Virus record (IMG/VR): IMGVR_UViG_3300024927_000003
Location: 1 to 37,890 of that record
DNA: 37,890 bases
DNA from: a virus
Direction: 5' to 3' (one strand)
The notes beneath the pieces are model-generated. The model saw only the letters and a list, made by a program, of their open reading frames with translations, made no database searches and was not told the DNA's origin. The position numbers were made by a program, and so were the translations under genes. How positions within the stretch are numbered: the first letter of the stretch is position 1; each line of letters begins with the position of its first letter. This document shows positions 23,292-28,728 of this stretch, in pieces.

Positions 23292-23548
23292 GCTGCTGCC
23301 TTTGTTTGCTGCACTAAAAGCTCAAGCTCGTTGGATTTAATGTTAGCTAGATGCTGGGTGAGTGTATTTATGAGGTTTTCAGTATCATCGCGCTCTAATG
23401 TTAAGCAGAATGAAAAATTTCCCTGCCTAAACCAGACTGCATTTTGTAAAACATTGTCATTAAAAATTGTTGATGCCGCTCTAATTTCCGTGTTTTGAAT
23501 TTCTATTTTTACATCTAGAGACAAGTTAATTTGGGTTTTACTACTCAT
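23288..23548 (-). CDS. Hypothetical early protein (86 aa)
   Basis: The start is taken at the ATG at 23548 because a good AGGGAG ribosome site lies 6 bases before it; the longer frame from 23572 has none. The product (MSSKTQINLSLDVKIEIQN...) is a beta strand-rich N-terminal half followed by a helix with repeated Leu and Gln. Not recognised. Coupled by overlap to the following membrane gene. Confidence 0.65.
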   Translation of the reverse strand: MSSKTQINLSLDVKIEIQNTEIRAASTIFNDNVLQNAVWFRQGNFSFCLTLERDDTENLINTLTQHLANIKSNELELLVQQTKAAA

Positions 23549-23629
23549 ATTGTTCTCCCTGATAAATTCCATGATGTTTTTAAGCTGTAGTGGCGTTTGG
23601 TTATGTAGTAATGCGTGTCTTTAAGGCGC

Positions 23630-23830
23630 TTAATCAGTCGCCCGTGTGTAATCCATGACAACATCCAGCCAAAAAGAAATACCGATGTAAGCTTCATGTA
23701 ATAACTCCAAAAATTGAGGCGTTAACAGATAGGTGATTGTTAAAATAAATACGGCTGCAACAATGCTTTTAAGCGCCTGATAGATAAAATCACTTGATGT
23801 GAGGTCGTCTAGTGGGTGGTTGTTGCTCAT
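23630..23830 (-). CDS. Single-span membrane protein (66 aa)
   Basis: 66 residues: polar N-terminus (MSNNHPLDDLTSSDF), one strong membrane helix (about 23-40, IVAAVFILTITYLL) and a second amphipathic helix. Starts 2 bases after the preceding stop. The 81 bases between its stop and the next start hold no gene I can see. Function unknown. Confidence 0.6.
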   Translation of the reverse strand: MSNNHPLDDLTSSDFIYQALKSIVAAVFILTITYLLTPQFLELLHEAYIGISFWLDVVMDYTRATD

Positions 23831-23832
23831 GG

Positions 23833-24015
23833 TTAAGCGCGCTCTGCACTCATGTTAGCCATCATCTGGCGGCGCGCCTCAAGCGACACCACCTTACTTT
23901 TGTTTTTTTCTGGACGATGCACCACACGAAGCCCTAATGCCTTTGCTTCGTCAACAATGGTTTGAACGGTGCGGATATTCGTGTTTTCTGCAATTTGTAA
24001 ATGAATGGTTTGCAT
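23833..24015 (-). CDS. Hypothetical early protein (60 aa)
   Basis: Start placed at ATG 24015 with TAAGG 7 bases upstream; a longer frame from a TTG at 24042 overlaps the previous gene and lacks a ribosome site. Product MQTIHLQIAENTNIRTVQTI then a basic helix (LEARRQMMANMSAERA). Possibly DNA-binding or a small regulator; not recognised. Confidence 0.6.
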   Translation of the reverse strand: MQTIHLQIAENTNIRTVQTIVDEAKALGLRVVHRPEKNKSKVVSLEARRQMMANMSAERA

Positions 24016-24023
24016 GGTTAGCC

Positions 24024-24224
24024 TTAAATTTTGTTGTACCAATATTCTTGTGCAGGTTTTGCACGCGAATTTTTCGGTATTGGCTGCTGCGGTGTTTTGC
24101 GTTGTGCCAGCCTAATTAAACAAGTCACCAATGCTTTACTCTGCATGGCGCGTTCAAACGTGTAGCCCAACCTAGGGAGTTGTGAGGTATTAAATGCGGT
24201 TTGTAAGTCTGCTGTTGCTGGCAT
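24024..24224 (-). CDS. First gene of the PL operon, hypothetical (66 aa)
   Basis: 66 residues, MPATADLQTAFNTSQLPRLG with a basic proline-containing C-terminal half. AGGAG lies upstream of the ATG, partly inside a 6-bp hairpin (24235-24252). As the promoter-proximal gene of PL, it would be made first after induction, the slot of N-like regulators in lambda, but there is no arginine-rich antiterminator motif. Confidence 0.62.
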   Translation of the reverse strand: MPATADLQTAFNTSQLPRLGYTFERAMQSKALVTCLIRLAQRKTPQQPIPKNSRAKPAQEYWYNKI

Positions 24225-24234
24225 TTTTCAAACT

Positions 24235-24252
24235 CCTAAATTACTGTTTAGG
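24235..24252 (-). promoter_or_regulatory. Leader hairpin covering the PL ribosome site
   Basis: On the minus strand CCTAAA pairs with TTTAGG around a 6-base loop, and the 3' arm runs into the AGGAG ribosome site of the gene starting at 24224. It could restrain translation of the first PL gene until melted or bound. Confidence 0.5.
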
Positions 24253-24267
24253 TGTGGCGTTTGAAAT

Positions 24268-24297
24268 ATAATAAAACAATTGTTTTCTTTAAGTCAA
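24268..24297 (-). promoter_or_regulatory. PL promoter
   Basis: Minus-strand -35 TTGACT (24297-24292), 18-base spacer, -10 TATTAT (24273-24268), with expected start near 24261 and the first gene at 24224. The operator at 24273-24286 fills most of the spacer, so bound repressor would block polymerase. Confidence 0.8.
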
Positions 24298-24310
24298 CAA
24301 CATTTGTTTT
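24273..24310. promoter_or_regulatory. OL operators (two sites)
   Basis: OL1 at 24273-24286 is the perfect palindrome AAAACAATTGTTTT, identical to the site at 26828. OL2 at 24297-24310 is ACAACATTTGTTTT, 12 of 14 matches on the other strand. Centres are 24 bp apart, close to the OR spacing, allowing cooperative repressor binding. Confidence 0.82.
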
Positions 24311-24350
24311 ATTTTGTGATTTTTAGTTGTTTTTAAGAATTTATAGACGT

Positions 24351-24375
24351 AAAAAAACCGCCTCAGTGGGCGGTT
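24351..24375 (-). terminator. Terminator of the repressor operon
   Basis: Minus-strand stem AACCGCC (24375-24369) and GGCGGTT (24362-24356), 6-base loop, then a run of T ending at 24351. It lies between the end of the immunity operon (24416) and PL, so CI transcripts do not run into the early operon. Confidence 0.88.
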
Positions 24376-24415
24376 GGTGAACTGTACGATTTAAGCGTAC
24401 GGTTGAATTGGGAGT

Positions 24416-25246
24416 TTATATTCCTATGTCTGAAATATAAATCTTGGTAATTTCTCCATCATTCATTTGCAGCTTTGCTTTAACAGCTATTCTTTCACCT
24501 GCTGCAAAAGCAAGGCTGTAGATATTATTAACATTGCGCAATAATGGGTCAGTAATCACTGCATTAATTCTTTGATTTGACTTTGAATCACCAATTGTTA
24601 CTTTGCAAGAGCCTAACTTCAAGTCTAATTCAGTAATAAGAACTACTAAATCTTTAGTTTCGGTAATTTCATCATCTTCATTCTGGTTTATGACTTCTGC
24701 GTCATCTTCATTAAGAGTGGTAGATAACGAGTTGGCTGGGCTATATATTGTTACAGTTTTTGCTGACTTCCCGAGTGGCGAGACTACTTGTTTAACTGAT
24801 GCGCGAAGGTCTATAGACATACGATCTACTGTATCTAAAAGGCGAGATATTACTGCTTGGTCACGGTTACCAAGCTGATGTATTGCTGTTTCTAAAGCCT
24901 CTTTTAGAAGTTTCATTTCTTCACGCTTATTTGCATTGTAAGCCATTATATACCCAACCAATGGGACTGCAATGGCGCCGAATGATCCAGCTAATATTTG
25001 ATGTTGTTGCACAAAAGTCCATGCCAAAGACATTGAAAAGCAGTTGGCTTTAGCTTCTTTTGCTAAGACTTTGACATCATGTGCGATGAAATATTTTGAA
25101 TATTTTTGAGTTAAAGCAAAAGTCCCAGCTGTCCCGGCAATTCGTGCCAAACCCTGCAAAGACGCACCTAGTGCAAATAAGTCTATTTCATGAGCTTCAG
25201 CTTCTAATCCATCAAATCTAATAACTAATGACTCTTGATTTATCAT
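24416..25246 (-). CDS. Membrane-anchored protein of the immunity operon
   Basis: 276 residues, start at ATG 25246 with TAAGGA 5 bases before; a longer frame would overlap the nuclease gene. N-terminal block LVIRFDGLEAEAHEIDLFALGASLQGLARI, quoted as residues 7-36, resembles a family of phage/prophage proteins I associate with DUF7946 (unverified). One membrane helix lies at about residues 83-104, then a helical stretch and an acidic linker (NEDDAEV, QNEDDEITE), ending in a beta domain (about 196-276). Last gene of the cI operon before the terminator, the place where lambda has rexAB. Expression in the lysogen is expected. Exclusion function is inferred from position only. Confidence 0.72.
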   Translation of the reverse strand: MINQESLVIRFDGLEAEAHEIDLFALGASLQGLARIAGTAGTFALTQKYSKYFIAHDVKVLAKEAKANCFSMSLAWTFVQQHQILAGSFGAIAVPLVGYIMAYNANKREEMKLLKEALETAIHQLGNRDQAVISRLLDTVDRMSIDLRASVKQVVSPLGKSAKTVTIYSPANSLSTTLNEDDAEVINQNEDDEITETKDLVVLITELDLKLGSCKVTIGDSKSNQRINAVITDPLLRNVNNIYSLAFAAGERIAVKAKLQMNDGEITKIYISDIGI

Positions 25247-25262
25247 ATTATCCTTATTGTTA

Positions 25263-25526
25263 TTAACACCCTCTACGTTCCCACCTGTCCTTAGCCTTCG
25301 CATCAGCTTTAGTCTGCCATTGCATATTGCTTGGATGATCTGCACCGCCACAAGCAAGCGCTTGAACATGGTCTATAATGTAGCCAGGACATGAGCCTTT
25401 ACTACGTCCAGTAGCAGGGCATGGGTTAGATTGTTTAAACTGGCTTTTAGCCTTGTAGCTGCGTCTGTATTCTGCTTGAGCAGGGTATGACAATATTAAT
25501 AATATCGTTATCAATAGATAATTCAT
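25263..25526 (-). CDS. Secreted HNH-type nuclease (87 aa)
   Basis: 87 residues. A clear Sec signal, MNYLLITILLILSYPAQA, with cleavage after AQA at residue 18, so the enzyme would act in the periplasm. The remainder has the ββα-metal layout: CPATGRSKGSCPGY, then IIDHVQALACGGADHPSNMQW with the catalytic His at about 53 and Asn at about 67, and QTKADAKAKDRWERRGC. This is a family of small exported HNH proteins as I remember. Located in the cI operon, it should be made in the lysogen and could cut incoming DNA in the periplasm. Weak ribosome site, so expression is probably low. Confidence 0.82.
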   Translation of the reverse strand: MNYLLITILLILSYPAQAEYRRSYKAKSQFKQSNPCPATGRSKGSCPGYIIDHVQALACGGADHPSNMQWQTKADAKAKDRWERRGC

Positions 25527-25538
25527 ATGTGATTATTT

Positions 25539-26087
25539 CTAATCACTCCAAGAGGTGATTCTCCCATTGTCGGTATAAATGTAGGTTCCGTTATATACGA
25601 ATTGAATTGAAGTGCCGCGCGCGTTGACTGTTCTGTTGTATCTTTTAGGTAGGCCGAATGCCGCAAATACATCGCATTCGTATCCATTAATCTTAATTTG
25701 CTTATTCCTGATGGATGATTCATCGTATTTTGTACCGCGTCTCTTTAGATCTGCGGTAATGTTGCTAAAGCTTTCATGAGATGAATATTTTCCAGCCTTG
25801 ATGCAAATCTCATGTTCTTTTAATGCGGCTAAGTTTTGAGGTAAAAGTTGTTGCCTTAGTTTCTCGGCCTTTTTATCGCTAGCAATCTTATCTCTACGCT
25901 GCTTTTCAGTCGCTGCTTTTTTTCTTTCTATTTTTTCCGCTTTTTCATCTATTATCGCTTGTTTAGCTTGGGCTTCTTTTTCTGCCTTTTCCGCAGCAAC
26001 TGGGTCATAACCACCGCCAGTGAAGTAGTCTTCTGCTGCGCTGATATTATGTAATGAAATTAATAATGCAATTAATGCTAACCTCAT
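25539..26087 (-). CDS. Secreted OmlA/SmpA-like protein coupled to the repressor
   Basis: 182 residues from ATG 26087, which overlaps the repressor stop (ATGA); the longer frame to 26123 lies inside cI. Signal peptide MRLALIALLISLHNISAAED with cleavage near ISA. Residues about 30-85 are a charged Lys/Glu/Ala coiled coil. The last 45 residues (AFGLPKRYNRTVNARGTSIQF and YIYTDNGRITSWSD) resemble the C-terminal fold of SmpA/OmlA-type envelope lipoproteins; here no lipobox is seen. Being translated from the repressor mRNA, it should be present in lysogens. Envelope role or receptor masking is a guess. Confidence 0.75.
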   Translation of the reverse strand: MRLALIALLISLHNISAAEDYFTGGGYDPVAAEKAEKEAQAKQAIIDEKAEKIERKKAATEKQRRDKIASDKKAEKLRQQLLPQNLAALKEHEICIKAGKYSSHESFSNITADLKRRGTKYDESSIRNKQIKINGYECDVFAAFGLPKRYNRTVNARGTSIQFVYNGTYIYTDNGRITSWSD

Positions 26088-26770
26088 CTTCTTTTTTTCC
26101 CTGAGTAAATTACCACGCCACATATGGAGCTGCCTTCTGGAACTTTAATAATTCTGTTTGGATAGTCTTGATTTAATGCTAGAAGATATTTTCCTTCTGG
26201 CGTATCTTGCAGCCTCTTGAATGTTGCATTTCCATGCTCATCTCTGACTATTACATCATCGTTGTGCCTGGCTTGCACTTCTGGATCAACAAAGATATGG
26301 CAGCCTTCTTGGTAATCGGGTGACATTGAGTCCCCTACGACTTCTAGTACGAATGTTTTGTCACTATGCGTCGTGCCGCAAATGAGCCATTCTGTTTCAA
26401 AGTCAACATCATATATGTGGCCAGTATCACATAGCTCTCCTGCTCTAACCCATGAAATGACGGGGCATTTTTTTATCTGAACTGATGCTGATTTTACGTT
26501 GTATTCCGCAATTGGCTGTTTTGCTTTGAGTTCTATAGCTAATCCTTCATTTGTAATGAAGTCAGGTGCTGTACTCCCTGTGAGTAGCTCTTGAATTGTT
26601 ACCCCTAAAGCTTCGGCTAGTAAGCTAGCGAACCTAGATGTTTCGCTATCTCTTTTTTCAAGCGCACTTATGGCCCCCTGAGAAACAATGTTGTTTGTCT
26701 TTTCAGATAGCTCGTATTGAGTAAGCCCTTGAGCTTCTCTGATTCGTTTTAAATTTTCACCTAGTGCCAT
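26084..26770 (-). CDS. CI/LexA-like phage repressor with S24 self-cleavage domain
   Basis: 228 residues. An N-terminal HTH_3 domain (residues 5-64: LKRIREAQGLTQYELSE...GAISALEKRD) binds operators. A linker leads to the S24 peptidase domain: cleavage site Ala110-Gly111 in SWVRAGEL, Ser148 in VVGDSMSPD and Lys185 in ATFKRLQ. RecA-stimulated self-cleavage would trigger induction. The gene starts 11 bases from OR3, with AAGG before the ATG, and is followed by an ATGA-coupled gene. It should repress PR and PL via AAAACAATTGTTTT sites. Confidence 0.94.
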   Translation of the reverse strand: MALGENLKRIREAQGLTQYELSEKTNNIVSQGAISALEKRDSETSRFASLLAEALGVTIQELLTGSTAPDFITNEGLAIELKAKQPIAEYNVKSASVQIKKCPVISWVRAGELCDTGHIYDVDFETEWLICGTTHSDKTFVLEVVGDSMSPDYQEGCHIFVDPEVQARHNDDVIVRDEHGNATFKRLQDTPEGKYLLALNQDYPNRIIKVPEGSSICGVVIYSGKKRR

Positions 26771-26781
26771 ATGTATACCTT

Positions 26782-26841
26782 AAAACAAATGTATTTATAA
26801 AACAAACAACAATTGTTTGACTTTCATAAAACAATTGTTTT
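26782..26841. promoter_or_regulatory. OR operator region (three sites)
   Basis: Three copies of one operator between the divergent repressor and Cro genes: AAAACAAATGTATT at 26782-26795 (12 of 14 consensus), core AACAATTGTT at 26808-26817, and the perfect AAAACAATTGTTTT at 26828-26841. Centres are 24 and 22 bp apart, about two helical turns, as in lambda OR. The site nearest the repressor gene is the weakest match, like OR3. Confidence 0.85.
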
Positions 26842-26846
26842 ACAAT
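26817..26846 (+). promoter_or_regulatory. PR promoter
   Basis: -35 TTGACT (26817-26822), 18-base spacer filled by the perfect operator, -10 TACAAT (26841-26846). Predicted transcription start near 26853, only about 4 bases before the ATG at 26857, so the first gene would be leaderless or nearly so. Confidence 0.8.
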
Positions 26847-26856
26847 GATTTCCTAT

Positions 26857-27117
26857 ATGGAAGCTTTCAAACAAATTATTGAAATTTCAGGTGGGCAAAC
26901 TTCATTAGTACGCCTCCTTAAAAGTATTAAACCAGACTCTAAAATTCAACAGGGTCATATTAATAATTGGATTAATAGGGACTTTGCTGTTCCGTCTGAG
27001 TGGGTTATCCCATGTTGCCAAGCCGTTAACTGGCAAAAAACTCCTCATCAAATATGCCCAGAACTTTACCCTCATCCTGATGACGGCCTACCTATACATT
27101 TACGGAGTGCTGCATGA
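26857..27117 (+). CDS. Cro-type regulator, YdaS-like HTH
   Basis: 86 residues from ATG 26857. An ATG at 26845 lies within the -10 of PR and cannot be on the transcript. The sequence EAFKQIIEISGGQTSLVRLL...QQGHINNWINR...VPSEWVIPCCQAVNWQKTPHQICPELYP matches the YdaS/Cro-like HTH family that sits divergently to phage repressors. It would bind the same operators with other preference and favour lytic growth. First gene from PR, probably on a leaderless mRNA. Confidence 0.85.
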   Translation: MEAFKQIIEISGGQTSLVRLLKSIKPDSKIQQGHINNWINRDFAVPSEWVIPCCQAVNWQKTPHQICPELYPHPDDGLPIHLRSAA

Positions 27118-27150
27118 TGCAACAATGGGGAGGCGCTGCAGCATACATTG

Positions 27151-27396
27151 CTAAATCGCAGAGAAGATCTCATCAATCGCACCACGCGCAATCTGCTGGA
27201 ATTCGATGTCCATATTCGCGTTGTCCATATGTTCGGTTAGCGCGTCATAAGCAATTGTCATCAGCCGTTTTTTTGAGGAGGGGTCTATTCTCAGTAATGG
27301 CAAAAGAACCCTGTTACTCATTGCCAATGCTTCATGCCTGGCATGCAAAGCGCGATGCGCGTCTTCTAATGCTTCTAATCGTTTCTCAAGTGACAT
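27151..27396 (-). CDS. Minus-strand coiled-coil protein inside the PR operon (81 aa)
   Basis: 81 residues, MSLEKRLEALEDAHRALHAR continuing with a clear heptad pattern, then IAYDALTEHMDNANMDIEFQQIARGAIDEIFSAI. The composition is far more protein-like than the overlapping plus-strand frame. GAGAG precedes the start. It is the only gene opposed to PR transcription between Cro and the CII-like gene, so its transcript is antisense to the early leader. I recall similar short proteins in other phages. Function unknown. Confidence 0.7.
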   Translation of the reverse strand: MSLEKRLEALEDAHRALHARHEALAMSNRVLLPLLRIDPSSKKRLMTIAYDALTEHMDNANMDIEFQQIARGAIDEIFSAI

Positions 27397-27441
27397 TTTT
27401 ACTCTCTTTATTTTTAATTACTTTCTTTAGATGACTGAATT

Positions 27442-27470
27442 ATGTATGTGTTTATTGATGAACCATACAT
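27442..27470. promoter_or_regulatory. Inverted repeat upstream of the CII-like gene
   Basis: ATGTATG (27442-27448) and CATACAT (27464-27470) are exact reverse complements, centred about 22 bp apart, just before the AGGAGG ribosome site. A dimeric regulator could bind here or a weak stem could form in the leader. Confidence 0.4.
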
Positions 27471-27488
27471 TTATTTAGGAGGAAATAA

Positions 27489-27926
27489 ATGTTGACTATT
27501 AGACATTTAGCACACCAGTTAGCCCAACACCGAATTGGGGATTTAGCTTTATTCATGGGGAAAGATCCTCAAGGGTTGCGTAATAAGCTTAATTTCAATT
27601 CAGAGAATGCTCATTTATATGTTCAAGAGTTTGAGCAGATTGTTGATTTTACTGATACTAATTTTTCTGTTGCTGAGTATTTCGCAGCCAAATGTAATGC
27701 GGTGGTGGTGAAGTTGCCAACAATCAATGATGGTGGGGATATGTGTCTGCTCGATTCGTACATGCAGATCATGAAAGAGATGGGAGACTTAGCTACTGAG
27801 TTTCAAAAGGCATATGCGGATGGCGATATTGATAGAAAAGAGTTTAAGCGCATAGCTAATGAGGTATCAGGTGTTCAGGGCAAGCTCTTGGCATTTCAAA
27901 ACACTGTAGAAAGCAAAGTGACATAA
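27489..27926 (+). CDS. Phage regulatory protein CII-like (CP76 family)
   Basis: 145 residues. The N-terminal HTH (LAHQLAQHRIGDLALFMGKDPQGLRNKLN), split as residues 6-34, followed by helical EFEQIVDFTDTNFSVAEYFAAKCN and LLDSYMQIMKEMGDLATEFQKAYADG, matches the phage regulatory CII/CP76 family, usually found between Cro and replication genes. Very strong AGGAGG 6 bases before the ATG. It probably activates lysogeny genes or early control; details unknown. Confidence 0.82.
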   Translation: MLTIRHLAHQLAQHRIGDLALFMGKDPQGLRNKLNFNSENAHLYVQEFEQIVDFTDTNFSVAEYFAAKCNAVVVKLPTINDGGDMCLLDSYMQIMKEMGDLATEFQKAYADGDIDRKEFKRIANEVSGVQGKLLAFQNTVESKVT

Positions 27927-28000
27927 CTAGCAGTTTTGATTAATCCGCAATAAGTAGAACCCCCGCGCCCCGTATAAGGATATAAGAGGAAGTAGCAAAT

Positions 28001-28123
28001 ATGATTAAAAGTTTAGTAAACAGTTCCAAGTTTAGGGGTGAAACGGGTCCTTCTGGCACTTTCATCAATACGGGTCGAAACGAGCGTGATTTGTCTCACA
28101 TAAACGGTGTTGGAACATACTAA
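28001..28123 (+). CDS. Very small protein (40 aa)
   Basis: 40 residues with an AGAGGA site 9 bases before the ATG. Product MIKSLVNSSKFRGETGPSGT and then FINTGRNERDLSHINGVGTY: basic, Gly/Ser-rich, probably disordered. The stop is 3 bases before the next gene, which has no good ribosome site of its own, so translation of this small frame may deliver ribosomes to it. Confidence 0.55.
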   Translation: MIKSLVNSSKFRGETGPSGTFINTGRNERDLSHINGVGTY

Positions 28124-28125
28124 AC

Positions 28126-28728
28126 ATGCTTAAGGTTAATGTCAGAGCTGACTTTTCAGCTATCAACAAAAAATTAAAATCTTTATCAAATGATATTGAG
28201 AAGAAGGTAATTCCTGCTGCACTGAATAAAGTAGGTGCAAAGGGAAAAGTAGAAATGTCTCGTGCTATTGCATCAGAGTTCAATATTCCAAGAAGTGAAG
28301 TTACAAGTAGATTGAAGTTGACTAGAGCCGGTCGTAAATTTACTCAGTGGCTTGTGCAGCTCGATCCATTTGCGTCACGTAGATTTGGTAGATCTCTTAA
28401 TTTAATCCGCTTTATGGAAAAGAAAGTGACTCTAGCTGAGGGGAAGCGCCGTAATAAAGCCGGTACCCAAAATCAACTTCATTTTCAAATTAAGCGAGCT
28501 GGTGGAAAGAAAATAATCACGGGTGCATTCATTGGCAATAAAGGCCGTACCGTGTTTGTTCGCCAGTCAGATGCAAGACTCCCAATTAAAGCTTTGTCCA
28601 CCATTGATGTTCCCCAAATGTTCAATACTCGTTTGATTCGTTCACGTGTTGAAGAGCGTATTCGTAAAGAGCTGGTTGTTGAATTTGACCGAGCTATCAA
28701 AGCTGTTACAACAGGAATTATAAAATGA
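28126..28728 (+). CDS. Minor tail protein Z-like (tail completion), out of place
   Basis: 200 residues. The stretch DIEKKVIPAALNKVGAKGK, then MSRAIASEFNIPRSEV and GRTVFVRQSDARLPI, matches the prophage minor tail protein Z family that completes the tail before head joining. In lambda Z lies between FII and U, but here it sits between the CII-like gene and the primase, and would be made early from PR. It overlaps the primase start by 4 bases. Confidence 0.82.
   Translation: MLKVNVRADFSAINKKLKSLSNDIEKKVIPAALNKVGAKGKVEMSRAIASEFNIPRSEVTSRLKLTRAGRKFTQWLVQLDPFASRRFGRSLNLIRFMEKKVTLAEGKRRNKAGTQNQLHFQIKRAGGKKIITGAFIGNKGRTVFVRQSDARLPIKALSTIDVPQMFNTRLIRSRVEERIRKELVVEFDRAIKAVTTGIIK

Noticed and set aside
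27114-27434. Plus-strand frame of 106 residues beginning MMQQWGGAAAYIAK
   Set aside because: The first 12 residues resemble the WGG-AYIAK stretch of Mor-like proteins and it overlaps the Cro stop, but the rest is unlike a protein and lies opposite a convincing minus-strand gene. At most a remnant of a Mor-like gene.
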